Assembly (NCBI GenBank): GCA_963798805.1
Contig: CAWCVC010000010.1
Coordinates: forward strand, 372,001-436,000
From: CAVZCK01 sp963798805
Lineage (GTDB): Bacteria > Pseudomonadota > Alphaproteobacteria > Rhizobiales > Rhodomicrobiaceae
Reading direction: 5' to 3'
Length of the DNA stretch: 64,000 bases
The notes beneath the pieces were generated by a model, which was not told the origin of the DNA, ran no database searches, and was given only the letters and a program-made list of their open reading frames with translations. Below, in pieces: positions 43,184-53,116 of this stretch. Every line of letters starts with the position of its first letter. Position 1 is the stretch's first letter. Made by a program: the position numbers and the translations under genes.

Positions 43184-46100
43184 TTATGCCTGGTCCTGGG
43201 TGGCGCGAGCCATACGCTCTTTAAGCTGCAGGAGCGCCGCGAAGGGCGAGTCCGGATCGGCTCCGGCATCCTTGCCGCGTTTCGCCGGCGAGGCGCTCTT
43301 GACGATCGGATCGGTGCGCGGCGGCTTGCCTGGGGCATGGCCGCGGCGATCCGGATGCCGTCGCTGCTGCTGTTGGTGCCGCTGCCGGTCCCGGTCGCCG
43401 TCCTTGCGCGGCCCGCGTTCGCGCTCATGCGAGGAGGCATCGGCTTTCGCGGCTGGCTCGGCAGTCACCTCTCCTTGAGCGCTTCCCATGCCGCCGCTCG
43501 CGATGCGGCGCAGCTTTGCGTCGATCGGGACGGTGCTCGTCGCCATGAGCGCGTCGGCGGGGCCGCCAGATCTCCTCATATTCGGGCTCGACCGTCGCCG
43601 CGGCTTCGGCCTCCGAGACGGTGGTTGCAGCGGATTCCTCGGCCGAGGGGGCAGCAGTGTCTGCGTTCGGCTCGGTGGCAACGGCGTCGATCGATGCCGC
43701 CTCGGCTGCCGCAGGCTCGGCTAGGGCCGTCGGCTCTTCCGCAGCCGTTTGTTCGACCGATGTCGCCGCCTCCGCCGTGTCGGCCGTCACTGTCTGAGCG
43801 CTATCGGCGGCCGGCTCTGATGGCTCCTCCGCCGCAGCGGTTTCAATGGAATTCACCCCCGCCATCGCCACTTGGCTCGTCTCGGCGGGCGTCACAGCAG
43901 ATTCGCTACTCTCCGTCTCGGCATTCAGACCATTGGCCCGCGTGGCATTGGCCGGCTCCGCAGCCTCGTTCGGAGTCAAAGCCGCAGGCTTCGGCTGAAC
44001 GGGGCGGCGCTCCCGGCGGAAACCGAGCGCAAACAGCACATTCCCCATCTCCTCCGCCGAACAGCCAATGATCGACATCATATCCGGCTGGATCTTGAAA
44101 CCGCCACGGCCAACCGCACCTTCCGGCGGCTCCGGACGCTCCGCCGTCGGCTTCCAGCTCGTCAGTGGACGGATAAGATCGGCCAGCCGCTCCAGCATAT
44201 CGACGCGGATGGCACGCGAGCCGCAAATCTGGAAGCCCGCGGCGCGGTAAAACGGCTCCGGCAGACTCTTGTCGACCGGCACCGAGGTGAGCCCCTGGCG
44301 CGGCGGCTCCGGCAGATTCGCCGGATCGAGTCCGGCACCGGCACCCTGCTTCAGCACCCAAAGCAAGAGAAGCAGATCGGCGGCGGCTGGCTTCAGCAGG
44401 ATCGGGAAATAGATGTTATAGGCCCCAAAACGGACGCCATATTTGCGCAGCTCGGCGCGAGCCTGCTGGTCGAGCGCGCGGATTTCGCTCGACACGGTTT
44501 CGCGCGGCAGAATGCCGAAATTCTCGACCAGTCGGAAGGCAATGCCGCGGGCGAGACCGGTCAGGTCGGCGGCGCGCGACAGATCGACGAGCGGCTTCAG
44601 CCGCGTCTCGATCGTCCGGCTGAGCCATTCCTCGACGCGCTTGACAATGCGCTCCTTGTCCGAGGCGTGAAGATGCTCGTCGGCGACCAGGGCGAATGTG
44701 GGGCGCAGCGGGTCTTCGCCGGCTTCGAGCCGGCCGATCTCATGCCCCTCCCAACTGATGACGCCGTGCCGTTCGAGCTTGAACACGTCGTCCTTGGCGT
44801 CGCAGAGCCGGCCGGCGCGGTCGCTCAGCTCGACGGCGAGCACCTTCGCCGCCGCGTGGCGCGCTGCCTTGCCGTGCACGCCGGCCGCAGAGCTGTCGGG
44901 TGTGAAGCGGAAGCCGTCCAGCTTGCCGACATAATGCTTCTCGACGAAGATCTGCCCCGTCTGCTCGATGTCGGCATAGAGCGTGTCCTTGTCGCGCATG
45001 CTCTTCATCAGGACGCTGGTGCGCCGGTCTACGAAGCGCTGCGTCAATAGCTCGTGCAGCGCGTCCGACAGATTGTCCTCGATGGAACGTGCGCGCTCCC
45101 GCCAGTGATCCCCATCGGCGAGCCAGCCGGCGCGATTCGAGACATAGGTCCAGGTGCGGATATGGGCGATGCGGTTCGACACGGTGTCGATGTCGCCGTC
45201 GGTGCGGTCGGCGAGCGCGACCTGGCTCGCGAACCAGTCCTCGGGGATTACACCCTCATCGCTCATCAGGAACTTGTAGAGCGTGCCGGTCAGATCGGCG
45301 TGGCTGGCGCTGGAAATCTTGCGATAATCCGGAATCCGACAAACTTCCCAGAGCAGCTTGACCGCCGCCGGAGCCCCCGCCATTGCCCGGATCACCGGAT
45401 CGGCACTCAGCGCGTCGAGCGCGATGACGTCGTCCGCGGCGCGCGTCCGCGTCAGGCGCGGCGAGGACGAGGTCTCGCGCAGGCTTTCCTTCAGCCGGTC
45501 GAGCGAGGCAAAATCGAGCGCGGTGTTGCGCCACTGCAAGATTCGCACAGGCTCGAAATCGTGGTTCTCCAGCCGGGAGATGATCTCGGAGCTGAAGGGC
45601 TCGACATCGGCAGTGACGCCGAAGGTGCCGTCATTGACATGACGCCCGGCGCGGCCGGCGATCTGGCCAAGTTCACCCGGCGTCAACTCGCGGTGCTCGC
45701 GGCCGTCGAATTTCCGCGTCCCGGCGAAAGCGACGTGATCGACATCCAGATTGAGGCCCATGCCGATGGCATCGGTCGCCACCAGAAAATCGACGTCGCC
45801 GGACTGATAAAGCGCGACCTGCGCATTGCGCGTGCGAGGGCTCAGCGCCCCGAGCACGACCGCAGCGCCGCCGCGCTGGCGCCGGATCAGCTCGGCGATG
45901 GCATAAACGTCGTTTGCGGAAAAAGCGACGACAGCCGAACGGCGCAGCAGCCGCGTGATCTTTTTCTGACCGGAATAGGTCAGCTTCGACAGCCGATGAC
46001 GGGTGATGAAATTGGCGCCGGGCAGAAGATCCCGGATCGTACCTTCCATAGTCGCCGCGCCGAGCATCAGCGTCTCGCTCTCGCCGCGCGCGGACAGAAG

Positions 46101-46469
46101 GCGCTCCGTGAACACATGGCCGCGCTCCGGATCGGCGGCAAGCTGGATCTCGTCGATGGCGAGGAAATCGACGCCGATGTCGCGCGGCATCGCCTCGACC
46201 GTGCACACCCAATAGCGCGGCCGCTCCGGCTTGATCTTCTCCTCGCCGGTAATCAGCGCGACGTTCGCCTCGCCGACGCGCGCGACCACCTTGTCGTAGA
46301 CCTCGCGCGCGAGCAACCGCAGCGGCAGGCCGATCAACCCGCTCTCATGACCTAGCATTCTCTCAATCGCGAGATGGGTCTTACCGGTATTTGTCGGTCC
46401 CAAAACCGCGATAACGGAATGGCCCGGAGCCGTCCGGCGCGAGACGGGAGCGGAAGCGATCTCGGTCAT
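43184..46469 (-). CDS. SUV3-type helicase-related protein, C-terminal reading frame broken near 43480
   Basis: Superfamily 2 RNA/DNA helicase. Motif I GPTNTGKTHLA (about residues 25-35), motif II DEIQ, and the C-terminal RecA domain with ATDAIGMGLNLDVDHV and GQIAGRAGRH are intact. A long Ala/Glu/Thr-rich linker (about residues 840-960) leads to a basic tail. The main frame stops at 43425 after 1014 aa, but the family-type ending (DSPFAALLQLKERMAR) lies in the next frame, ending at 43184, just before the S4 gene. A one-base shift at about 43465-43500 joins them. The helicase core is unaffected; only the tail changes. Confidence 0.85.
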
Positions 46470-46723
46470 TAAGGCGAATCCCCAAAGGATGAGCGCTCAT
46501 CGGCAAGCAGATGCGCAACCAAAGGTTGCTCCTGGATCATAGAGCACAGACACAGCCGGTTTGGCCAGTCGCGAAACCCGCTTCTGTGGACTCCGGTTCC
46601 CCGGCACGTCCGGCTGTCTTAGATGGTGTTGTACAGCTTCTGGAAAAGATCATGAACGAGCCGTGTACGAATCAGACAATCGTCTGAGTTTCGCTTTTTG
46701 TTCGAGCCGTTCCGGCAAAATAG

Positions 46724-47599
46724 TTATCTGACAAGCGCGCGTTTCGCCTCGTCAGCCGTTTCAACATCGAATCCCCGAGACGTCAGCGACGCATTGCCGA
46801 CGGGCGTTGGAATATAAATGTAGTAAGGCACATAAAGATCCGCCTTCGCCAGCGGAATCATCCAGAGTTCCATGCCTTCATTCTTCGCCGCGAAGTTACT
46901 CTCGTCGTCGCCGCGCTTATGGCCGGCAATCGGCAGGAACTTCACCTTGCAGACATAGGCCGGGCCTCTATAGCCCTGGCTAGTTGTAACCGTTTTCGTC
47001 GCTTTATATGTCAGCCTGATGTCATACCGGGCCTTGCCGTCGAAAATCGGCAGGCGGCGCGTGCAGACTTCGGTGCCACTCTTGTGGCTGCCAACATTGG
47101 TCAACATCACGACGGCGCTGAGCGGATCCACAACATTGCGCATGTGCTGACGGGTGATCGGAACGCGCGCCGCGGACGGTCGTTGCGGGGGGTTCACCGC
47201 GATCTCGTCGACGTTGTTGTTCGAGAACTTGACGTCGACAAACTCGTGCTTGTTGCTCGTCTCATAACCGAAACGATAGGAATAGGGGCGCGGCAGCTTG
47301 GCCATCACCTCTCCGGTGGACGAGGTCTCGCCGCGCCATTCGAAAATGATGCCGGCAAGCACGCTGATCGTCGCCCGCGCCTTCATGCTGTATTCGTGGT
47401 CGTACATCGTCGACCAGAGCTTGAACGAGCCGATGCTGAGGCCATTGAAATTGATCGAATAATCCGCCGTTACCTTCTTCGGCCCCTCTTTCGCCGAAGC
47501 CGGATCACCGATGGCTGCAGAAGATGCCAGAATGAGCAGAGAGCAGATTACGGAGGCGGCGGGAAAAACTCTACGATGCGAACCGCGGACAGCGATCAT
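46724..47599 (-). CDS. DUF3108 domain-containing exported protein
   Basis: 291 aa. Signal peptide (about residues 1-37), then a single beta-rich DUF3108 domain: 'ADYSINFNGLSIGSFKLWST', 'VLAGIIFEWRGETSSTG', 'DPLSAVVMLTN' and the late 'MELWMIPLAKADLYVPYYI'. Function unknown; the family is common in Proteobacteria and is exported to the periplasm or envelope. Standalone gene. Confidence 0.88.
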   Translation of the reverse strand: MIAVRGSHRRVFPAASVICSLLILASSAAIGDPASAKEGPKKVTADYSINFNGLSIGSFKLWSTMYDHEYSMKARATISVLAGIIFEWRGETSSTGEVMAKLPRPYSYRFGYETSNKHEFVDVKFSNNNVDEIAVNPPQRPSAARVPITRQHMRNVVDPLSAVVMLTNVGSHKSGTEVCTRRLPIFDGKARYDIRLTYKATKTVTTSQGYRGPAYVCKVKFLPIAGHKRGDDESNFAAKNEGMELWMIPLAKADLYVPYYIYIPTPVGNASLTSRGFDVETADEAKRALVR

Positions 47600-47855
47600 G
47601 TCGAATCCTTGACAAATTTTGAGGCTGTCCGGCTTTCATGCGTTCCTCGGCCGACAGTGCCGGAACAAAGACCCTGCCCCCAAAGGGCCCCCAGTCAGCT
47701 CTCACTGCGCCGTTATCAAATGCCTTATTTTCAAAATTCGTCAATTGTATGTTTCGCGGGGGCCGGAAAGCCGGTCCGACAGGCCCTGAGCGGCCGCTCG
47801 GCAGTCTTGAAAACGGTGGCAATATTCGATGGGCGGCCGGAGCCATCGCGAGGCG

Positions 47856-50075
47856 TCAGGCAGCGCGGATCCTGGTCAGGAAGTCGTTGATGTGGGTTTT
47901 GAGCGCCCCCGCATCCTGGCCGAGCTTGACGGCCGCACCGACCACATTGTCGGCGGCGCTGTCGGTGGTCGCGGCGGCCTTATCCACATTCTTGATGCTG
48001 TCGCCGACCTCGGCCGCGCTTTGAGCGGCGGCCTGGGTACTGATGGCGATCTCGTTGGTGGCTGACTCCTGCTGGGCAATGGCAACCTCGATCGAGGTGC
48101 CGATCTCGTTGATGCGCAGGATGGTTTCGTCGACGCGCCGGATCGCCGAAACCGCATCGTTCACCGCCATCTGAATGCCGGAGATCTTGTCGCGAATATC
48201 CTGGGTGGCCTTGGCTGTCTGGGAAGCTAGCGACTTCACCTCGGCCGCAACCACGGCAAAGCCTTTGCCGGCCTCTCCGGCCCTTGCGGCTTCGATCGTG
48301 GCGTTGAGGGCGAGAAGATTGGTCTGCGTCGCCACATCGTCGATGAGCTGGACGACCTCGCCGATTTCCCCGGCAGCCTTGGCGAGCCCTTGCATGATCG
48401 AGTCGGCCTGCTTGGCTTCCTGGACCGCGCCGCGCGCTGTTTCCGTGGACTGAGAGATGCTGCGCGCGATCTCGCGGATCGAGGCCGACATTTCCTCCGC
48501 CGCGCTCGCTGCATTATGCACCGCCGAGCTGGCCCGCTCGGCCGCCTCGGTCACGACAGTCGCGCCGTTGCTGGTGTCGGTTGCGAGCGAAGACATGTTG
48601 CGCGCAGTCGACTCGATCTCGACCGCCGCCTGTGTCAACCCGTCCGAGAGCTCCTGCCCCGAGCGGTCGAAGGCGGCAATGAGATTTTCGACGCCCGACT
48701 GCCACTGCTGACGTTTCGCCAGCTCGCGCGCCTGCTCGGCTTCGAGCTCGCGCACCTTGATGGCATTCTGCTTGAACGTCTCCACGGCGCCGGCAATGCG
48801 GCCCAGTTCATCCTGCCCCGCACTCGGCACGGCGACATCGATCTTTCCGCTGGCCAGGCCCGAGATGGCCTCGGCGAGCCGATGCAGGCGGCTGATGATC
48901 GTACGGCCGACGAACCAGAGAGCGAGGATGACGCAGCCGACGCTCGCAATCGCCAGGGCGATCAGGAAATAGCTGTTGCGGGTGATGTCGGCCACGGAAT
49001 GTTCGACAGCACCTGCAGCCAGCGTGCGGATCTCGTCGGCCAGATCCTCCACCCGTTCGATGAAAGCGGCGGACTTCTGCTTATTGGCCGCGACCAGTTT
49101 CCAGTTGGTATCGACCGCGCCGAGCTCGGCCTGCCGGACCGGAAGGATGCCTTCAGCGGGATCGGCAAAGTGCAACAATGTCTTGAGCTCTCCGGTGAGC
49201 CCCTTGGTCGTCTCATGCGCAGCAAGGGTCGCGGCAGCCTTGTCGAGCGAAGCCTTGTTGGCAATCAGCCTTTCACGCAAGGGCGGCAGGAGGTCTAGGC
49301 TCGGGGCCAGGGATACTTCGGTCAGCAGGCCGATGAGCGTATTGCTTTCGGCCCGCAGCGAGGACAGCGCATCGAGGACCGGCATTTCGTTGGTGGCGAG
49401 CTTTTCCAGGTCCTTCTTGGTCTGGCCGGGGTCGGTATTGTCACCCGCCGACTGCAGCCCGAGCGTCAGATTGAAATTGGCGTCATCGAGCAGCGGCGCC
49501 ATGTCGCGGGTAAGCGCCTTGTGGGCGGCGAGCGCATCGTTGACGAGCGCAACGCGCTGATCTCTTTTCTGCAGGCGTGCGCCGACGGAAGCGGCGAGCT
49601 CATCGCTGCTGGCGTTGAGATCGCTGGCGGCCTGACGCAGAGCGTTGAGAGTCTCCGGCTTGGCAACGCCGGTTTTGGACAGGCCGTCCAGACTCTCCGC
49701 GATTGCCTTGCGCTGCTGCGCGAGCCGCATCTTGATCGCGTCGACTTCCGCCGCGCTCTCGCTGGTCGCCAGCGAGACGGAAGCCGCGGCGAACTCGGCA
49801 GCGGCGCGGCTGAGCCCCAGGGCATGGGTCAGGCTCGGCAGGCTGTCCTTCTCGATGTGGTCCAGACTGTCGCCGATCTGGCGGTAGGAAAGGAGCGAGG
49901 CTCCCGTTGCCGCCAACGTCAGGGCGCAGACCGCCGCGAAGGCGCAGAGCAGCTTGGTGCGGATGCTGAGCTTGTTGAGCAGCGCAAATATGCCACCGGC
50001 CTTGCGACCTGCTTTATGCACCGCGCCGGCCTTAGCCGCTCTTGGCCCGGGTTCCCTGTTCGAGAAGACCGCCAT
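47856..50075 (-). CDS. Methyl-accepting chemotaxis protein with a large helical periplasmic sensor
   Basis: Chemoreceptor of 739 aa. First membrane helix at about residues 38-58, a long helical sensor (about 60-365, mostly Leu/Ala/Glu heptads, similar in size to double four-helix-bundle sensors), second membrane helix about 370-392, HAMP (about 393-445), then the signalling hairpin with the conserved tip 'EVVQLIDDVATQTNLLALNA' followed by TIEAARAGEAGKGFAVVA. The ATG at 50075 has GGAG upstream. It is 64 bases downstream of a solitary periplasmic binding-protein gene, which suggests the binding protein presents the attractant. Confidence 0.93.
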   Translation of the reverse strand: MAVFSNREPGPRAAKAGAVHKAGRKAGGIFALLNKLSIRTKLLCAFAAVCALTLAATGASLLSYRQIGDSLDHIEKDSLPSLTHALGLSRAAAEFAAASVSLATSESAAEVDAIKMRLAQQRKAIAESLDGLSKTGVAKPETLNALRQAASDLNASSDELAASVGARLQKRDQRVALVNDALAAHKALTRDMAPLLDDANFNLTLGLQSAGDNTDPGQTKKDLEKLATNEMPVLDALSSLRAESNTLIGLLTEVSLAPSLDLLPPLRERLIANKASLDKAAATLAAHETTKGLTGELKTLLHFADPAEGILPVRQAELGAVDTNWKLVAANKQKSAAFIERVEDLADEIRTLAAGAVEHSVADITRNSYFLIALAIASVGCVILALWFVGRTIISRLHRLAEAISGLASGKIDVAVPSAGQDELGRIAGAVETFKQNAIKVRELEAEQARELAKRQQWQSGVENLIAAFDRSGQELSDGLTQAAVEIESTARNMSSLATDTSNGATVVTEAAERASSAVHNAASAAEEMSASIREIARSISQSTETARGAVQEAKQADSIMQGLAKAAGEIGEVVQLIDDVATQTNLLALNATIEAARAGEAGKGFAVVAAEVKSLASQTAKATQDIRDKISGIQMAVNDAVSAIRRVDETILRINEIGTSIEVAIAQQESATNEIAISTQAAAQSAAEVGDSIKNVDKAAATTDSAADNVVGAAVKLGQDAGALKTHINDFLTRIRAA

Positions 50076-50139
50076 GCTCAACTCCGACGAGATTAAAGGA
50101 GGGGAGGTGCCGGGACCCGGAGGCCCCGGCCCAGTATCA

Positions 50140-51315
50140 TCAGCCGCCAGCGTGCGTGAGGGCGGTCACCGGCTTGAACTTGCCGTCGGCCTGGATCACG
50201 GTCAGGTAGACTTTGTCCATGCCCTGATTGTCGTCCTTGCCGTAGGTCAGCGTCACGCCGCCGAGATCGAAGCTGTTGCTCATGACCGTCTCGAGCAGCG
50301 CTTTGCGCGTCGGCTCGCCGGAGATCTTCTCGAGCGCCGCGACCGTCAGACGGCCGACCATATAGCCTTCGAGCGAGACGAAGCCCGGCTCGGCGCTCGG
50401 ATTGGCGGCTTTGAGAGCGGCCTGATACTGGGCGACGACCGGCAGCGAGGTGTCCTCCGGGAACGGCACCACCTGGGTGATAACGACGCCATCGCCGGCG
50501 CCGCCGAGGTCCTTCGCCAGAGCATTGGAGCCGACAAAGGAGATATTGATGAAGGTGGCGTTAAGCTTCACCTGGCGGGCGAGCTTGATGAACTCGGCGC
50601 AGGGCTTATAGGCGCCAATCATGATCACCGCTTCGGGATTGCCCTTGCGAATGTTGAGCAGCGCGCTCTTCACCGCCACGGTATTGCGCTCATAGTTGCC
50701 TTCGGCGACGAGCTTCATGCCCCGCTTGTCGAGGGCTTTCTGCACGCCGGCAAGACCGGCGCGGCCGAAACCGTCATCCTGGTAGAGAATGGCGATCTTC
50801 TTGACGCCGAGGTCCTTGGTCAGCCGTTCGACCATCTCCTCGGTCTCCTGGAAGTAGGAGGCGCGGACATTGACGACATTCGGCTTGAAGGGATTGCGCA
50901 GAAATTCGGCGCCCGTGAACGGCCCGATGAAAGGAACGCCGGCCTCGGTGGCGATCGGCTGGGTGGCGGAGGATGTCGGCGTGCCGACGGGGCCGATCAG
51001 CGCGAAGACCTTGTCGTCATTGATCAGCTTCTTGGTCGCCTCGATGGACTTGTTCGGCTCATAGCCGTCATCGACCGAGATCAGCTCCAGCTTGCGGCCA
51101 TGCACGCCGCCCTTCTTGTTGACTTCAGCGAAAGCGGCCTGAATGCCGTCGCGCATGCCCGTGCCGAGCGCCGCGGCGGGGCCTTCTAGGGCAGCGGCCT
51201 GGCCGAAAACGATCTTGTCGGCGGCAACGCCGGGGTCTGCAAGAGCGGCCGCCGCACTGGCGACCAGCCCGAGAGCCGCCGCTAATGCCGACGGCAGGAT
51301 GGTTTTTCCACGCAT
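50140..51315 (-). CDS. Periplasmic substrate-binding protein, LivK (branched-chain amino acid) type
   Basis: 391 aa. Signal peptide residues 1-27 (ending AALADP). Leu/Ile/Val-binding fold type I: 'IVFGQAAALEGPAAALGTGM', 'VFALIGPVGTPTSSATQPIA', 'KIAILYQDDGFGRAGL'. Members bind amino acids, amides, aromatic acids or other metabolites. No LivHMGF transporter genes are adjacent; instead a chemoreceptor gene follows, so it may work in chemotaxis or with a distant transporter. Confidence 0.88.
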   Translation of the reverse strand: MRGKTILPSALAAALGLVASAAAALADPGVAADKIVFGQAAALEGPAAALGTGMRDGIQAAFAEVNKKGGVHGRKLELISVDDGYEPNKSIEATKKLINDDKVFALIGPVGTPTSSATQPIATEAGVPFIGPFTGAEFLRNPFKPNVVNVRASYFQETEEMVERLTKDLGVKKIAILYQDDGFGRAGLAGVQKALDKRGMKLVAEGNYERNTVAVKSALLNIRKGNPEAVIMIGAYKPCAEFIKLARQVKLNATFINISFVGSNALAKDLGGAGDGVVITQVVPFPEDTSLPVVAQYQAALKAANPSAEPGFVSLEGYMVGRLTVAALEKISGEPTRKALLETVMSNSFDLGGVTLTYGKDDNQGMDKVYLTVIQADGKFKPVTALTHAGG

Positions 51316-51475
51316 AACAATGCCTCACCTGTTGGTTGTGATGACCTGTCTAACATAGAGGGCTTGCAATTCTGTTGGGCGGATAGGCGCAATTTCGTTC
51401 GATTTACGGGGCCGGGGTTTAGATTTGCCGCGCGAGCCGGTGCACAAATCTCCGCTCGTTTCCGGCGCACGCAAC

Positions 51476-51504
51476 TTGACGAACTGGCCAGCGCTCTCTA
51501 TACA
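51476..51504 (+). promoter_or_regulatory. Sigma70-type promoter of rpmB
   Basis: TTGACG at 51476-51481, 17-base spacer, TATACA at 51499-51504: a near-consensus housekeeping promoter in the otherwise empty 266 bases before rpmB. Transcription would begin near 51512, giving a leader of about 70 bases. Confidence 0.75.
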
Positions 51505-51581
51505 TTCCGGCAATATGCTGCCGCATCGCGGTGGCTTTTTATTTCCGAAACCATCAAGACTTCGACGAGCTGGAGAAACCC

Positions 51582-51893
51582 ATGTCCCGCCGGTGCGAGC
51601 TAACGGGCAAGAACGCCCAAGTCGGCCACCTTGTCTCTCACTCGCAGATCAAGACCAAACGGCGCTTTCTGCCCAATCTCTGCGAGGTGACGCTGCTCAG
51701 CGATACGCTGAAGAGAAGCGTCCGGATGCGGATCAGCGCGCATGCGCTGCGCTCGGTCGAGCATCGCGGCGGACTCGACGCGTTTCTGCTGAAGGCGAAG
51801 AACGAGGATCTGTCGGACCGGATGCTGCGCCTGAAGCGCGAGATCCAGAAGGCCAAGGTCACGCCCGCCGAAGCGGAAGCCGCGGCAAGCTGA
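51582..51893 (+). CDS. rpmB: 50S ribosomal protein L28
   Basis: 103 aa, alphaproteobacterial L28: MSRRCELTGKNAQVGHLVSH, 'QIKTKRRFLPNLCEV', and 'RMRISAHALRSVEHRGGLD'. The C-terminal extension beyond residue 75 is typical for this class. ATG at 51582 with GGAG 7 bases upstream. Monocistronic behind a strong promoter. Confidence 0.96.
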   Translation: MSRRCELTGKNAQVGHLVSHSQIKTKRRFLPNLCEVTLLSDTLKRSVRMRISAHALRSVEHRGGLDAFLLKAKNEDLSDRMLRLKREIQKAKVTPAEAEAAAS

Positions 51894-51897
51894 GGCT

Positions 51898-52971
51898 TCA
51901 GCGCGGTTTCAGAGCAAAGCGCGCCAGAAGCGTGCTCTGAAAAAAGTTGAAATTATCGTCCGAGATCAGCGTGATCAGCGTCTCGCCGCCTTCCTCGGTG
52001 ACGGCCATCCCCTCGAAATTATCGATCCGGTAACGCTGATCGGCGCTGAACAGCACCTCGCCCTGCAAAAGCGCTCCTGGCTTGATTTCCTGCGCCGGGA
52101 TCAGCCGCAACCTGCTATCCAGCTTCAGCGTCGCCGGGATAAAGCTGCGCTCCAGCACCAAGAGGCTGCCGTCCTTCAAGCTCTCCAGATCGGTCACATC
52201 GAACTCACCCGTGCGCTTAAGAAACAGCGGATTGGGCTTGCCCGCGATGACCAGCGCGCCGGTGTGGTTTCCCTGTTTCGTCAGCTTTCGCTCGGCAAAG
52301 GCGACAAGCGCGCCGGCGTAAGGTCCGCCGCGTAAAAGCGTGATGCCCTCGAGCCCTTGATTGCGGGGCATGCCCTTGAGCTGCGGCGGAAGCGGCCGCC
52401 GACCGACCGGTCCCTGCAGCACGCCTTTGCGGAAGACATAGTCCTCGATCCGGTGATGCCCCTCGAAGCCGATAAGATAATGCCCGTCAAGGCTCTTGCC
52501 TTGCTGAAGGGCCGCCAGAGACTCTGCGTCCCGGTCGCTGCTGCGCTGCAGGGGGCGGCCGTCCCTTTGCGTAATCGGACCGATCCGGGCGTCTTTCACT
52601 CCCACGAGCTGCCCGTCCTTGGAGATGATTTTCGCGCTTAGCCAGCTTCCCGAGTCGGAAATCGCCAGCATCTCGCCGCCGTCAGCCGTCAGCGAAAGCC
52701 CGGAATAGCCGCCGAAGAACGGCGAGAGCACCAAAAGCGCGAGGCCGCCGCGCCATTCCAGCCGGCCGAAAACACGGCGCTTGGAGTCGGCGTTGTCGAA
52801 GGTGAAGGGTATGGCGGTGATCTTGATGGCTTGCGGCGTCAGCTTGGAGATGTCGGCTTTCTGCGCCGCCGCTGCGGCAAAGATGCCGACCGCGCCGATG
52901 ATCAGCGCAATGAGCGCAGTCGACTTCCGTGAGCGAGCGCGCAAGACGCGCCGCAGCCACACTGCCACCAT
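51898..52971 (-). CDS. Esterase-like activity of phytase family protein
   Basis: 357 aa exported protein. After a basic N-region and hydrophobic helix (about residues 18-38) it shows the phytase-like beta-propeller family pattern: 'GGYSGLSLTADGGEMLAISD', 'RDAESLAAL', 'FEGHHRIEDYVF', 'NQGLEGITLL' and the end 'YRIDNFEGMAVTEEGGETLI'. Despite the name, family members have poorly defined substrates; twin-arginine-like RR pairs occur near the start but not a strict Tat motif. ATG at 52971 with AGAGGGA upstream. Convergent with rpmB, 4 bases apart. Confidence 0.85.
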   Translation of the reverse strand: MVAVWLRRVLRARSRKSTALIALIIGAVGIFAAAAAQKADISKLTPQAIKITAIPFTFDNADSKRRVFGRLEWRGGLALLVLSPFFGGYSGLSLTADGGEMLAISDSGSWLSAKIISKDGQLVGVKDARIGPITQRDGRPLQRSSDRDAESLAALQQGKSLDGHYLIGFEGHHRIEDYVFRKGVLQGPVGRRPLPPQLKGMPRNQGLEGITLLRGGPYAGALVAFAERKLTKQGNHTGALVIAGKPNPLFLKRTGEFDVTDLESLKDGSLLVLERSFIPATLKLDSRLRLIPAQEIKPGALLQGEVLFSADQRYRIDNFEGMAVTEEGGETLITLISDDNFNFFQSTLLARFALKPR

Positions 52972-53116
52972 TCGCAAGTCCCTCTCGAGAATCCGACCTT
53001 CCGGCGAGCGCGCAATATCCGGCCTCATCCAACCGAATGCAAGACGGAAGGACGCCGCGGCCGCACCCCGCGTCTGCCCATATCTCCGAGATTAAGGGAA
53101 AAAGCCTAAGGAGCCG

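Noticed and set aside
46673..46686. CAGAC/GTCTG hairpin between the DUF3108 gene and the helicase gene
   Set aside because: Only five base pairs and no T-run; not enough for a terminator call.
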